64,000 nt of DNA. It comes from Sphingobium subterraneum (GTDB lineage: Bacteria > Pseudomonadota > Alphaproteobacteria > Sphingomonadales > Sphingomonadaceae). The DNA lies in contig NZ_JACIJP010000001.1 of NCBI RefSeq assembly GCF_014199435.1, forward strand, positions 310,001-374,000, read 5' to 3'. Below the pieces are notes generated by a model, which worked only from the letters and a program-made list of their open reading frames with translations, did no database searches and was not told the origin of the DNA. Of this stretch, positions 27,122-36,923 are shown piece by piece. The translations under genes and the position numbers were made by a program. Numbering within the stretch: the first letter of the stretch is position 1; the number at the start of each line of letters is the position of its first letter.

Positions 27122-27526
27122 TTATTGCGCGATCGGTACGCCCGGTTGCTGGGCAGGTGCGGGTGCCGGCGCGGCCGCATTTCCAACGCTTTGCGCGGCC
27201 CCGGCGAGCGGATCGGCATTTGTCGGCGCGGTGACGGGCGCAGGCGCGCCCCCAACCGGCACTGCCGACTTCGTCAGCGATGTGTCGATCGCTGTCGGCC
27301 CTGCGCGTACCGAAGCCATGACCGCCAGCACAATGGACAACCCAACAAAGATGGTCGCAAGGATCGACGTCATCCGCGTCAGGAAATCCGCCGCACCCCG
27401 TGCCGACATCAGGCCCGATGGGCTGCCGCCGACGCCCAGCCCGCCGCCTTCCGACCGCTGCATCAGGATGACCGTCACGAGTGCCGCGGCGATGATGGCC
27501 TGAACGACGAGAATGAAAGTGAACAT
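27122..27526 (-). CDS. secG: Preprotein translocase subunit SecG
   Basis: A 134-residue subunit of the SecYEG channel. It has two membrane helices (about 2-22 and 51-71) flanking the conserved hydrophilic loop LMQRSEGGGLGVGGSPSGLM, followed by RGAADFLTRMTSILATIF. An Ala/Pro-rich C-terminal extension is common in alphaproteobacteria. The tpiA-secG-pyrG order is a usual neighbourhood in this class and supports the call. Confidence 0.95.
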   Translation of the reverse strand: MFTFILVVQAIIAAALVTVILMQRSEGGGLGVGGSPSGLMSARGAADFLTRMTSILATIFVGLSIVLAVMASVRAGPTAIDTSLTKSAVPVGGAPAPVTAPTNADPLAGAAQSVGNAAAPAPAPAQQPGVPIAQ

Positions 27527-27609
27527 GGCTGTGCGTTATCCGCTTAATAAGAACTGTGCCCGCCCTTAGCCGGAACGGCCTTTGGGTTCAACTGCGCAGT
27601 GGCCAGGCG

Positions 27610-28362
27610 TCAAGACGCTGCGTCGGCCGCCGTGATGATCGGGCCAAAAGTCTCGGCCTTGAGACTCGCTCCGCCGACCAGGCCGCCGTCGACATCCTCC
27701 AGGGTGAAGATGTCGGCGGCGTTGCCCGCATTGACCGAGCCACCATAGAGGATCCGCATCGCTGCGGCCGTTTCCGCACCCAGTCGCGCAGCGAGCGCCC
27801 CCCGAATCGCGCCGTGCATTTCGGCGATCTGCTCCATGGTAGGGATGCGACCAGTGCCGATTGCCCAGATAGGTTCATATGCGATCGAGAGCCAGTCCGC
27901 CGCTGCGCCTTCCGGCAGAGACGCGAGCAACTGATCCAGCACGAACGACACCGCGCTTCCGCTGTCCCGCGTTTCCAGACTTTCGCCGACGCACAGGACG
28001 ACGGACAGATCCTCGGCCCGCGCCGCAAGCGCCTTCGCCGCGATATCGGCGTCGCTCTCATGCTGGTCGGTCCGGCGCTCGCTATGGCCGACGATCACGG
28101 ATGTTGCACCGGCTTCTCCGAGCATGGCCGCGCCCAGACACCCGGTATGCGCGCCCGTCGATTTCGCATGGCAATCCTGCGCGCCTACGAAGATGCCGTC
28201 CGCCCGCTCTGCCGCAGCCGTGATCAGCGTCGCGGGAACATAGAGGCCCACCTCAACGCCCGGATGCGCCTTTGCCGCATCACCGATCGCCGCTATATCG
28301 GCCAGATGGGCGCGCAGCCCGTTCATCTTCCAGTTGCCGGCCACCAGCATCTTGCGTGTCAT
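27610..28362 (-). CDS. tpiA: Triosephosphate isomerase
   Basis: Interconverts dihydroxyacetone phosphate and glyceraldehyde 3-phosphate. The start at 28362 (MTRKMLVAGNWKMNG) is preceded by GGAGA; an open frame further upstream is not family-like. Active-site residues: Lys12 in GNWKMNG, His in VIVGHSERR, Glu in AYEPIWAIGTG, and phosphate-binding YGGSVN and GGLVGGASL. Length 250 residues is typical. It is divergent from ppiD. Confidence 0.97.
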   Translation of the reverse strand: MTRKMLVAGNWKMNGLRAHLADIAAIGDAAKAHPGVEVGLYVPATLITAAAERADGIFVGAQDCHAKSTGAHTGCLGAAMLGEAGATSVIVGHSERRTDQHESDADIAAKALAARAEDLSVVLCVGESLETRDSGSAVSFVLDQLLASLPEGAAADWLSIAYEPIWAIGTGRIPTMEQIAEMHGAIRGALAARLGAETAAAMRILYGGSVNAGNAADIFTLEDVDGGLVGGASLKAETFGPIITAADAAS

Positions 28363-28508
28363 AGGGCGCGTATCTCCTGCACAAATGGATCGTTGTGGGG
28401 CAGGCGATAGCGCCTGTCGCTCCAATGTCCAGTCCCCGCTTGATGCCTGGGGCTACTCGCCCTAAAGCGGCTCGCACACTTGCCCTTACTCTGTTGTCGG
28501 GACGCGAC

Positions 28509-30464
28509 ATGATCAGTTTCTTCCGCCGGTTCATAGGCTCCAAATTCGGCGCCGTGTTCGCCCTGCTGTTTCTGGGGCTGGTGGCGTTCGCCTTCGCTGC
28601 GGGCGACATCAACCGCAAGGGCGGGTTCAGCCTGCCGGGCACGGGCGGTGCGGCGGCAAGCGTGGGTGGGTCCAGCCTGTCGGAAAGCGAGCTGCAAAGC
28701 CGCGTCCAGCGCGTGTTCGAGCAGCAGCGGCGTGAGAATCCCGGCATGCAGATCGGCACGTTCCTGCAAATGGGCGCCGTTTCCCAAATTTATAATCAGT
28801 TGGTTGCCGGCCTGGCGATCACGGAATTTTCACAAGATCAGGGCATGTACCTGAGCAAGCGGATGATCGACGCGCAGATCGCCGCAATCCCGGCTTTCCA
28901 CGACGCATCGGGCAAGTTCAGCCCCGACTTGTTCCGTCAGCTCCTGTCGAGCCAGGGCATCAACGAGCAGTTGCTGCGCACCGACATCGCGCGTGACCTT
29001 ACCGGAAAACAATTGATCTTGCCTGCTGGCCTCGGTGTCGCCCTGCCGGACAGTCTTGTGCTTCCCTATGCCTCGCTGATTCTCGAAGCGCGGGAGGGCC
29101 GAGTGGCCGCAATCCCGGCCACCGCGTTCAAGCCGACCGGTGTGCCAAGCGATGCACAGCTCAAGGATTTCTACACGCGCAACGCCGAGCGATTTATCGT
29201 GCCGGAACAGCGCAAGCTGCGTTACGCGATTGTCGATGCCGACCGTTTCGCCGGGGCATCGGTACCAAGCGACGCAGAAGTCGCGCGCTTTTATGCCACC
29301 AACAAGGCGGCCTATGCAGCCCGTGAGACGCGCAGTATCGAACAACTGATTCTGCCGAACGAAAGCGCGGCGCGCGCTGTCGTGGGAGGCGGCACGTCGC
29401 TTGCCGCAGCAGCGCAGAAGGCGGGACTTTCCGTCAATAGCATCGCCGCCAAATCGCAGACGGACCTGGCCGCCGAGACATCGGTGGATGCCGCCCGGAT
29501 CGCCTTTGCTAGTCCGCAGGGTCAGATTACCGGGCCGGTTCGCACAGCGTTCGGCTGGGCCGTGCTGCGGGTAACGGCTATCCAGAAGACACCCGAGCGC
29601 ACGCTCGATCAGGTGCGCGGCGAGATCGTGGAAGCGCTGCGCGTGCAGAAGCAAGGCCAGCTGCTCAGCGATTTTTCGGCCAAGATCGAAGATCAGGTAG
29701 CCGATGGCGCGACCTTTGACGAGGTCGCAAAGGACAATGGCCTGCAGGTCGCCACCGCCCCCGCCCTTCTCTCAAACGGGCAGAATGTTGCAGACCGCAA
29801 CTACAAGGTTGGAGACGACGTTGCCCCCCTGCTCAAGCCCGGCTTCAGCATGGATGCCGATGACGATCCGCAAATGGTCCAGATCATCGCGCAAAAGCGT
29901 TATGCGCTGCTCGATGTGACCGACATCATACCCGCCGCAGCCCCGCCGCTCGATGCCGTCCGGCCCGCCATCACGCAGATGTACCAGCTTCGCGAAAGCG
30001 CAGCCCGCGCCCGTACGCTCGCCGACAGCATCGGCGCACAGGTCGCCAAGGGCACGCCGCTCGAAAAGGCGGTGGCCGATGCTGCCGCGCGCGCCGGAAT
30101 CAGCCTTCCTCCCGTGCAGAAGGGCGGCGGCCGTCGTGCGGACCTGATGCGCGGCGATCAGCGTCCGCCCGCCCACATTGCGACGCTGTTCGCGATGGCC
30201 GTGGGCACCGCCAAGGTCGTACCCATCAGCAATGATCAGGGCTATTTCATCGTGCAGCTCGACCGCATCCAGCAGGGTGATGCCGCCACGGTCCCCGGCC
30301 TTGTTGACCGCATCCGTTCCGACATCGCCAACGTTGTTGCCGGCGAATATGCCCAGCAGTTCGAGCGGGGTATCGAGCGTGACCTCAATGTGAAGCGTAA
30401 CCCTCAGGCCGTGGCGCGCGTGACGCAGGAATTGCGGCGGGCGAACGGCGGGGTCGCACCCTGA
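28509..30464 (+). CDS. ppiD: Periplasmic peptidyl-prolyl isomerase PpiD (SurA-N/parvulin)
   Basis: A 651-residue membrane-anchored periplasmic chaperone. The start at 28509 (MISFFRRFIGSKFGAVFALL) gives a short cytoplasmic end and one helix at about 13-32. A SurA-N-like chaperone region covers about 45-200, with a parvulin-type domain after it (VPEQRKLRYAIVDADRF, SPQGQITGPVRTAFGWAVL). PpiD assists proteins leaving the Sec channel. It stands 2 bp before trpE, so it probably shares the promoter upstream of the trp genes. Confidence 0.92.
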   Translation: MISFFRRFIGSKFGAVFALLFLGLVAFAFAAGDINRKGGFSLPGTGGAAASVGGSSLSESELQSRVQRVFEQQRRENPGMQIGTFLQMGAVSQIYNQLVAGLAITEFSQDQGMYLSKRMIDAQIAAIPAFHDASGKFSPDLFRQLLSSQGINEQLLRTDIARDLTGKQLILPAGLGVALPDSLVLPYASLILEAREGRVAAIPATAFKPTGVPSDAQLKDFYTRNAERFIVPEQRKLRYAIVDADRFAGASVPSDAEVARFYATNKAAYAARETRSIEQLILPNESAARAVVGGGTSLAAAAQKAGLSVNSIAAKSQTDLAAETSVDAARIAFASPQGQITGPVRTAFGWAVLRVTAIQKTPERTLDQVRGEIVEALRVQKQGQLLSDFSAKIEDQVADGATFDEVAKDNGLQVATAPALLSNGQNVADRNYKVGDDVAPLLKPGFSMDADDDPQMVQIIAQKRYALLDVTDIIPAAAPPLDAVRPAITQMYQLRESAARARTLADSIGAQVAKGTPLEKAVADAAARAGISLPPVQKGGGRRADLMRGDQRPPAHIATLFAMAVGTAKVVPISNDQGYFIVQLDRIQQGDAATVPGLVDRIRSDIANVVAGEYAQQFERGIERDLNVKRNPQAVARVTQELRRANGGVAP

Positions 30465-30466
30465 CC

Positions 30467-31984
30467 ATGCACTCCGTTTCCCCCGGCAATGAAGGATTAG
30501 TCCGCGAAAACCTGACACGGGGCCAATCCGCCCTGCTCTGGCGGAAGCAGATCGCCGATACGGACACGCCCATCTCAGCCGCGCTCAAACTGATCGAGCC
30601 GGGCCGGGGCGATTTTCTGTTGGAGTCGGTCGAGGGTGGGGCGGTGCGCGGCCGTTACAGTCTCCTCGGCCTCGCGCCGGATCTCATGTTCCGTGCGCAG
30701 GGCAACGAGGCGCAGATCAACCGCCACTGGCAGACAGACACCGGGGCGTTCGTTCCGATCGAGGGCGGAGCGCTTGCGGCGCTCCGTGCGCTGGTGGCCG
30801 AATGTCAGGCTCCGATTGATCCGGCGCTTCCCTCTGCGCTCGCCTGCCTCGTGGGCTATTTCGGCTATGAGACGATCGGTCTGGTCGAGAAACTGCCTCG
30901 TCCGCCCGAAAGCCCGGTCCAGCTGCCCGACATGCTATTTGCTCGGCCTACCGTCATCCTGGTGTTCGACCGACTGGACGACGCGCTGTATCTCGTCGCA
31001 CCGATCTGGAAGGGCAGTTTCACCGATGCTGATGATGCGATCGCCCAGGCGCAGGACCGCATCGACAGCGTAGCCGCTCAGCTCGCGGCGCCCCTGCCCG
31101 CTTCCCCGCCAATTCCGGAACTGGCTGATATCACGATCAGCCCGGTCGTGCCGGAAGAACGTTACCACGACATGGTGCTGCGCGCGCAGGATTATATCCG
31201 CGCGGGTGACATCTTTCAGGTCGTGCTGGCCCAGCGATTCACCGCGCCTTTCAGGCTGCCTCCGCTGTCGCTCTACCGTGCGCTGCGGCGGATCAATCCC
31301 TCGCCGTTCCTCTATTATCTCGACCTGCCCGGTTTCGCGATCGTGGGCTCCAGCCCGGAAATCCTTGTCCGCTCGCGCGACGGCGAAGTGACTATTCGGC
31401 CCATTGCGGGCACCCGTCCGAGGGGCAAAAACGCCGTCGAGGATGCCGCCAATCGCGACAGCCTGCTCGCCGATCCCAAGGAACGCGCCGAGCATCTGAT
31501 GCTGCTGGATTTGGGCCGAAACGATGTGGGCCGCGTCGCCAGCGCGGGCAGCGTGACCGTGACGGACAGCTACACCGTCGAATTCTACAGCCATGTCATG
31601 CACATCGTGTCGAACGTCGTCGGGCGCCTCGCGCCGGGCAAGGATGCCATAGACGCGCTGTTCGCCGGATTTCCGGCGGGAACGGTCTCCGGTGCCCCCA
31701 AGGTCCGCGCGTGCGAGATCATTGCCGAGCTGGAACCGGAAACGCGCGGGGCCTATGCAGGCGGCGTCGGCTATTTCGCACCCAACGGCAATATGGACAG
31801 CTGCATCGTGCTGCGCACGGCGGTCCTCAAGGACGGATTGATGCATGTGCAGGCAGGCGCGGGAATCGTCGCGGACAGCGTGCCGGATTATGAGCAGAAA
31901 GAGTGCCAAGCGAAGGCCGGTGCCCTCATCGCTGCCGCGCGCGAAGCCGTTGCGCTGGCGCGCCAGGCGAAATTCGGGCAGTAA
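30467..31984 (+). CDS. trpE: Anthranilate synthase component I
   Basis: Converts chorismate to anthranilate with ammonia from TrpG. The 505-residue protein has the N-terminal feedback-binding LLESVEGG region and the chorismate-enzyme core: RAGDIFQVVLAQRF, IAGTRPRGKN, HLMLLDLGRNDVGRVA and PAGTVSGAPKVRACEI. It starts 2 bp after ppiD and runs into trpG after 6 bp. No leader peptide with tandem Trp codons is visible, as there is no room for an attenuator. Confidence 0.97.
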   Translation: MHSVSPGNEGLVRENLTRGQSALLWRKQIADTDTPISAALKLIEPGRGDFLLESVEGGAVRGRYSLLGLAPDLMFRAQGNEAQINRHWQTDTGAFVPIEGGALAALRALVAECQAPIDPALPSALACLVGYFGYETIGLVEKLPRPPESPVQLPDMLFARPTVILVFDRLDDALYLVAPIWKGSFTDADDAIAQAQDRIDSVAAQLAAPLPASPPIPELADITISPVVPEERYHDMVLRAQDYIRAGDIFQVVLAQRFTAPFRLPPLSLYRALRRINPSPFLYYLDLPGFAIVGSSPEILVRSRDGEVTIRPIAGTRPRGKNAVEDAANRDSLLADPKERAEHLMLLDLGRNDVGRVASAGSVTVTDSYTVEFYSHVMHIVSNVVGRLAPGKDAIDALFAGFPAGTVSGAPKVRACEIIAELEPETRGAYAGGVGYFAPNGNMDSCIVLRTAVLKDGLMHVQAGAGIVADSVPDYEQKECQAKAGALIAAAREAVALARQAKFGQ

Positions 31985-31990
31985 AGCGGC

Positions 31991-32575
31991 ATGATCCTCG
32001 TCATCGACAATTACGACAGCTTCACCTGGAACCTCGTCCATTATCTCATGGAACTGGGCGCGCAGGTTGAGGTCGTCCGCAATGACGCGCTGACCGCGGC
32101 CGACGCGATGGCCAGCGGCGCGGACGCTTTCCTGCTCTCTCCCGGCCCCTGCACCCCCAATGAAGCGGGCATCAGCCTTGATCTCGTCGCGGCCTGTGCG
32201 GACGCGGCTAAGCCGCTCCTCGGGGTATGCCTCGGCCATCAGTCGATCGGGCAGCATTTCGGTGGCAAGGTCGTGCGCGGCGGGTTGATGCACGGAAAGA
32301 CATCGCCGGTAGCCCATGACGGCACAGGGCTGTTCGCCGGGTTGCCGTCGCCTTTCATAGCGACCCGCTATCATTCGCTGATCGTCGAGGATATTCCCGA
32401 CTGCCTGATCGTCAACGCGACCAGCGACGATGGCTCTGTGATGGCGTTTCGGCATGCGAGCCTGCCCATCCATTCGGTCCAGTTCCATCCGGAAAGCATC
32501 GCCACCGAATATGGGCATGAAATGCTGGCCAATTTCCTGACGATTGCGGGCCTGCCGGTCGTAGAACGGGCCTGA
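31991..32575 (+). CDS. trpG: Anthranilate synthase component II (glutamine amidotransferase)
   Basis: A 194-residue class I amidotransferase that supplies ammonia to TrpE. It starts [19 protein letters not shown]. The catalytic Cys lies in [17 protein letters not shown], and the His-Glu pair in [14 protein letters not shown]. It may also serve p-aminobenzoate synthesis, as in some bacteria with one such subunit. A 61-bp gap separates it from trpD. Confidence 0.96.
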   Translation: MILVIDNYDSFTWNLVHYLMELGAQVEVVRNDALTAADAMASGADAFLLSPGPCTPNEAGISLDLVAACADAAKPLLGVCLGHQSIGQHFGGKVVRGGLMHGKTSPVAHDGTGLFAGLPSPFIATRYHSLIVEDIPDCLIVNATSDDGSVMAFRHASLPIHSVQFHPESIATEYGHEMLANFLTIAGLPVVERA

Positions 32576-32636
32576 GCGCCGATTCGGTGCTGCAAATCTC
32601 TCGACTCGGCGGGGCCGCTCGCTCTATGGCGCGGCC

Positions 32637-33629
32637 ATGACGCCGTTTCCCGATCCTACCCGTCCCTTGAGCGCAGCGGAGGCATCCGAAGCCTTTTGTG
32701 CGATGCTCGATGGCGCGGGGACAGAGGACGAGATTTCCGCTTTCCTCATAGCTCTTTCGGACAGGGGCGAAACTGCCGTCGAAATCGCCGCAGCAGCCCG
32801 CGCGATGCGCGAGCGGATGATCCCCATCGCAGCGCCTGCCGGGGCGATCGATGTGTGCGGCACGGGGGGCGATGGTCAGCATAGCCTCAACGTATCCACG
32901 GCCGTAGCGATCGTAACGGCGGCGTGTGACGTGCCGGTCGCCAAGCATGGCAACCGCGCGGCGTCGTCCAAGGCTGGCGGAGCGGACACGCTGGAGGCGT
33001 TGGGGCTGGATCTCGACAGTGCGACAGCCCATGCCGAAGCGACGCTGAGTGACCTGGGTATCTGCTTCCTGTTCGCGCAAAACCATCACCCCGCGCTCAA
33101 ACGGCTCGGGCCGATCCGCAAGGCAATCGGCCGGCGGACGATCTTTAACCTGATGGGGCCGCTCGCCAATCCAGCGCGGGTACGGCGCCAACTCATCGGT
33201 ATCGCACGCCCCGCCTATGTGCCGATCTATTCCGAAGCCCTGCGCGACCTGGGTGTCGACCATGCGATGATCGTGTCCGGGGACGAGGGGCTGGACGAGC
33301 TTTCGCTCGCGGGCGGCAATGACGTAGCCGAAATCGAAAGCACGGGAATTATCGGTATGCGGCGGGTGTCCGCCACCGACGCCGGCCTTCCCTCGGCGCC
33401 GCTCGATGCCATCAGGGGTGGCGATGCGGCCTACAATGCCGCTGCGCTGCGCCGCCTGCTTCAGGGGGAAACCGGAGCTTATCGGGACGCCGTGCTGTTC
33501 AACACGGCAGCGGCATTGATCGTCGCGGGCAAGGTCACCGACTGGCGCGATGGCGCGGAGGAAGCGGCCGAAGCCATCGACAAGGGGCTTGCCAACGCCC
33601 TGCTCAACTGCTGGATTGCCTATCAATGA
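32637..33629 (+). CDS. trpD: Anthranilate phosphoribosyltransferase
   Basis: Transfers phosphoribose from PRPP to anthranilate. The 330-residue protein has the nucleoside phosphorylase-like alpha fold and the PRPP loop [17 protein letters not shown], then [20 protein letters not shown] and [10 protein letters not shown]. Its stop overlaps trpC (ATGA), so the pair is coupled. Confidence 0.97.
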   Translation: MTPFPDPTRPLSAAEASEAFCAMLDGAGTEDEISAFLIALSDRGETAVEIAAAARAMRERMIPIAAPAGAIDVCGTGGDGQHSLNVSTAVAIVTAACDVPVAKHGNRAASSKAGGADTLEALGLDLDSATAHAEATLSDLGICFLFAQNHHPALKRLGPIRKAIGRRTIFNLMGPLANPARVRRQLIGIARPAYVPIYSEALRDLGVDHAMIVSGDEGLDELSLAGGNDVAEIESTGIIGMRRVSATDAGLPSAPLDAIRGGDAAYNAAALRRLLQGETGAYRDAVLFNTAAALIVAGKVTDWRDGAEEAAEAIDKGLANALLNCWIAYQ

Positions 33630-34417
33630 CCAACAAGCTGATCGAAATCTGCGCGACGAAGCGGACCGAAGTCGCCGACCGCAAGGGGCGCACGACGATT
33701 GCCGAGTTGCAGGATCGCGCCGCCCGGCAAACCCCGCCGCGGGGATTCCGCGCCGCGCTCGATGCCGCTGCGGCTACGGGTTATGGTCTGATTGCGGAAA
33801 TCAAGAAGGCCAGCCCATCCAAGGGCCTGATCCGTGCTGACTTCAATCCCCCGGCTCACGCGGCGAGCTATCAGGCGGGCGGCGCGGCCTGCCTCTCTGT
33901 CCTCACCGACGCGCCGTACTTTCAGGGCAGCGAGGATTATCTCATAGCCGCGCGCGCAGCCTGCACTCTGCCCGTGTTGCGCAAGGATTTCATGGTCGAT
34001 CCCTGGCAAGTGCTGGAAGCCCGCTCGATCGGCGCGGACGCCATTCTCATCATCGTCGCCGCGCTGGACGACGGTCAGATGGCTGAGATCGAGGCCACCG
34101 CACTGGACCTCGGGATGGATGTACTGGTTGAGGTCCATGACGCGGAAGAGATGGAGCGCGCCGCGCGTCTGCGGTCTCGCCTGATCGGCGTCAACAATCG
34201 CGATCTGCGCGATTTCACGGTCGATTTCGCACGGACCTATGATCTTATCGCCCACGCGCCTGAAGGCTCAACCTTTGTCGCGGAAAGCGGGCTTTCCTCG
34301 CGCGCGGATCTCGATGCGATGGCGGAACATGGCGTGCGCTGCTTCCTGGTGGGCGAGGCCCTGATGCGTGAAGCCGATGTCGAGGCGGCCACCCGGCGCC
34401 TGTTGGCGGCGGCATGA
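33626..34417 (+). CDS. trpC: Indole-3-glycerol phosphate synthase
   Basis: Closes the indole ring from CdRP. A 263-residue TIM barrel. Motifs: [32 protein letters not shown] (catalytic Lys), [14 protein letters not shown] and [13 protein letters not shown]. It is not fused to TrpF. Its stop overlaps moaC (ATGA), so molybdopterin genes are read with the trp genes. Confidence 0.97.
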   Translation: MTNKLIEICATKRTEVADRKGRTTIAELQDRAARQTPPRGFRAALDAAAATGYGLIAEIKKASPSKGLIRADFNPPAHAASYQAGGAACLSVLTDAPYFQGSEDYLIAARAACTLPVLRKDFMVDPWQVLEARSIGADAILIIVAALDDGQMAEIEATALDLGMDVLVEVHDAEEMERAARLRSRLIGVNNRDLRDFTVDFARTYDLIAHAPEGSTFVAESGLSSRADLDAMAEHGVRCFLVGEALMREADVEAATRRLLAAA

Positions 34418-34902
34418 CCGACCTGACCCATCTCGACGCAACGGGCGCGGCACATATGGTCGATGTCTCGGCCAAGACAGATACCGACCGGCAGGCCATC
34501 GCATCGGGACGAATCGCCATGAGCGGGGACGCTGCCGCCGCCATCGCCGCTGGCACGATGAAGAAGGGTGATGTTCTGGCCGTTGCACGCGTCGCCGGGA
34601 TCATGGCGGCGAAGAAAACATCCGATCTCATACCCTTGTGCCACCCGCTGCCGATCACCAAGGTCAGTATTGATCTGGTTCCCGACGCGACCGGCGTGAC
34701 GGCCACCGCAACCGTCCGCACCCGTGGCCAGACCGGAGTGGAAATGGAAGCGCTGACGGCCGTTTCCGTCGCCCTTCTCACCATTTACGATATGGGCAAG
34801 GCGGTCGACAAGGCGATGACCATCGGGTCCATCCGCCTTCTTGAAAAAACGGGCGGCAAATCGGGCGACTGGCGGCGCGACGGGGAAAGCGGGCCGGCAT
34901 GA
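34414..34902 (+). CDS. moaC: Cyclic pyranopterin monophosphate synthase
   Basis: Second enzyme of molybdenum cofactor synthesis, turning the MoaA product into cyclic pyranopterin monophosphate. The 162-residue protein has the family signatures [37 protein letters not shown] and [20 protein letters not shown]. It overlaps trpC before it and moeA after it by 4 bp each. No moaA lies in this window. Confidence 0.97.
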   Translation: MTDLTHLDATGAAHMVDVSAKTDTDRQAIASGRIAMSGDAAAAIAAGTMKKGDVLAVARVAGIMAAKKTSDLIPLCHPLPITKVSIDLVPDATGVTATATVRTRGQTGVEMEALTAVSVALLTIYDMGKAVDKAMTIGSIRLLEKTGGKSGDWRRDGESGPA

Positions 34903-36080
34903 GCCTGTTACCGGTTGCCGATGCGCAGGCGCGGCTGCTGGATATGGCCAAGGCCCTGCCTGTCGAGCAGGCTTCTTTGACAGAAGCTGCCGGACGCTGG
35001 CTGGCGGCCGATCTCGTCGCGTTGCGTGACCAGCCTTGGGCCGATCTCTCCGCCATGGATGGCTATGCGATCCGGTTCGACGATATGCCCGGCCCCTGGA
35101 CCCTCACCGGAGAAAGCGCCGCCGGAGCGCTGACGCCGCCAGCGGTCGCAGGGGGCAGCGCTGTGCGCATCTTCACAGGTGCTCCGGTGCCAGCGGGTGC
35201 CGATACGGTGATCGTGCAGGAAGATGTCGCAGCGGATGGCGCGACCATCCGCCTGACCGGCGATGGACCAGCCGCCCGCGCGCGCCATATCCGGTCGCGC
35301 GGATCGGATTTTCACGCAGGCGCAACGATATTGACCGCCGGAACCCGCATTAACGCCGGTCAAATCGCGCTCGCGGCGCTTGCCGGGCACGCCGCCGTTC
35401 CCGTGCCGGTTCGGCCCCGCATCGCGCTCCTCTCTACCGGTTCGGAACTGGCTCCGGTCGGTGAGCCGCCACGGAAAGGAATGCTCCCCGCGTCGAACGC
35501 GCCGATGCTTGCCGCGCTTCTTCGCCAGCTTCCCTGTTTCGTCACCAATCTCGGCATCATCCCCGATGATCTCGCCGCGACGCGCGACGCCATGGAAGCG
35601 GCCTGCGGGTTCGACATCATCGTCACCACCGGCGGCGCGTCTGTCGGGGACCATGATCTCGTCCGCCCCGCGTTGGAGGCGGCTGGAGGCAGGATTGACT
35701 TCTGGAAGATCCGGATGCGACCCGGCAAACCGCTGATCAGCGGAACGCTGGGCGACGGGCTCTTCCTCGGGCTGCCGGGCAACCCTGTGTCCGCGTTCGT
35801 AACGGCGCGGCTCTTTCTCGTGCCACTGGTCCGCCACCTGTGTGGCTGTCCCGAACCGTTGCCGCGTTTTACGCCGATGCCGCTGGCCGCTGCCCTGCCC
35901 GCAGTCGGCGGACGCGACGATTTCCTGCGCGCCCGCGTTGTGGATGGAGCGGTCGCCCCGCTCGCGCAGCAGGACAGCGCCGCTGTTCTCTCCCTGGCGC
36001 GCGCGGATGCGCTTATTCACCGCCCTGCCGGGTCACACCCCGCGGCAGCGGGCGAGCCCGTAGAGGTGCTGCGGCTCTGA
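34899..36080 (+). CDS. moeA: Molybdopterin molybdotransferase MoeA
   Basis: Inserts molybdate into adenylated molybdopterin. The 393-residue protein shows the MoeA N-terminal region ([30 protein letters not shown]), the central [15 protein letters not shown] segment and the MoCF_biosynth fold ([32 protein letters not shown]). It follows moaC with a 4-bp overlap. lexA begins 70 bp later with its own promoter and operator. Confidence 0.95.
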   Translation: MSLLPVADAQARLLDMAKALPVEQASLTEAAGRWLAADLVALRDQPWADLSAMDGYAIRFDDMPGPWTLTGESAAGALTPPAVAGGSAVRIFTGAPVPAGADTVIVQEDVAADGATIRLTGDGPAARARHIRSRGSDFHAGATILTAGTRINAGQIALAALAGHAAVPVPVRPRIALLSTGSELAPVGEPPRKGMLPASNAPMLAALLRQLPCFVTNLGIIPDDLAATRDAMEAACGFDIIVTTGGASVGDHDLVRPALEAAGGRIDFWKIRMRPGKPLISGTLGDGLFLGLPGNPVSAFVTARLFLVPLVRHLCGCPEPLPRFTPMPLAAALPAVGGRDDFLRARVVDGAVAPLAQQDSAAVLSLARADALIHRPAGSHPAAAGEPVEVLRL

Positions 36081-36090
36081 AACGAACGAG

Positions 36091-36119
36091 TTGACAGGAA
36101 CAGACCTGTTTCCTATACG
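36091..36119 (+). promoter_or_regulatory. Probable lexA promoter (-35 TTGACA, -10 TATACG)
   Basis: TTGACA at 36091-36096 and TATACG at 36114-36119 are separated by 17 bp. The -10 box touches the LexA operator that starts at 36119, as expected for autorepression. Activity is inferred from sequence. Confidence 0.6.
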
Positions 36120-36133
36120 TTCTACGTTCGTTC
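36119..36133 (+). promoter_or_regulatory. LexA operator of lexA
   Basis: GTTC-TACGTTC-GTTC, an exact GTTC-N7-GTTC direct repeat, 18 bp before the lexA start and abutting the -10 element. Autoregulation of lexA through this motif is well known in alphaproteobacteria. Confidence 0.82.
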
Positions 36134-36150
36134 CCGATATGAGGTGCCCC

Positions 36151-36831
36151 ATGCTGACCGCGAAACAACAGGAGCTGCTGCTTTTCATTCAGCGCAGGCT
36201 CGATGAAGGTGGTGTGTCCCCCTCGTTCGACGAGATGAAGGACGCGCTCGACCTCAAGTCAAAGTCTGGCATTCATCGGCTCATCAGCGCGCTGGAAGAA
36301 CGTGGGTTTATTCGACGTCTGCCCAACCGCGCCCGTGCGCTGGAGGTGTTGAAATTGCCGGATGGCTTAGAGCGTCAGCGCAAGGTGGTCGCATTGCCCA
36401 AAAGCGCTCCTGTCGCTCCGCCCGCAACCCTGCCCATTGCAGCGAACGATGTGATCGAGATTCCGCTGCATGGCCGGATCGCTGCCGGTGTGCCGATCGA
36501 GGCGCTGGAGGGACAGGCCATGCTGTCTGTTCCCGCTGCGCTGCTGGGCGCTGGCGATCATTACGCGCTAGAAGTGTCGGGCGATTCGATGATCGAGGCG
36601 GGCATTCTGGATGGCGATTATGCGCTCATTCAGCGCACGGACGTGGCGCGCGAGGGGCAGATCGTGGTCGCTCTGATCGACGACAGCGAGGCAACACTCA
36701 AATATTATCGCCGCAATGGTGCGCAGGTCCGCTTGGACCCGGCTAACGCCGCGTATGAGCCACAGATCTATGATCCGCGTCAGGTACGCATTCAGGGCAA
36801 GCTCGCCGGGCTGCTGCGCCGGTACAACTGA
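36151..36831 (+). CDS. lexA: SOS transcriptional repressor LexA
   Basis: A 226-residue repressor of DNA-damage genes. The start at 36151 ([14 protein letters not shown]) matches the family; an upstream in-frame TTG overlaps the promoter and is rejected. The winged helix spans about 1-65. The self-cleavage bond is A112-G113 in GRIAAGVP. The Ser-Lys dyad is S146 (SGDSMIEAG) and K184 (ATLKYY). All residues for RecA-stimulated cleavage are present. It likely controls radA in this window as well as itself. Confidence 0.97.
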   Translation: MLTAKQQELLLFIQRRLDEGGVSPSFDEMKDALDLKSKSGIHRLISALEERGFIRRLPNRARALEVLKLPDGLERQRKVVALPKSAPVAPPATLPIAANDVIEIPLHGRIAAGVPIEALEGQAMLSVPAALLGAGDHYALEVSGDSMIEAGILDGDYALIQRTDVAREGQIVVALIDDSEATLKYYRRNGAQVRLDPANAAYEPQIYDPRQVRIQGKLAGLLRRYN

Positions 36832-36923
36832 CAGGGACGTATCCGCCGGGACCGGAGCACACCCGGGCCCGGCATTTCGCCAGACATACGCTGCCGGAAT
36901 TGCGCCATTCCTTCCCTGATATT

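Noticed and set aside
30465..30466. Tryptophan attenuator before trpE
   Set aside because: trpE starts 2 bp after ppiD, so there is no space for a leader peptide and hairpins.
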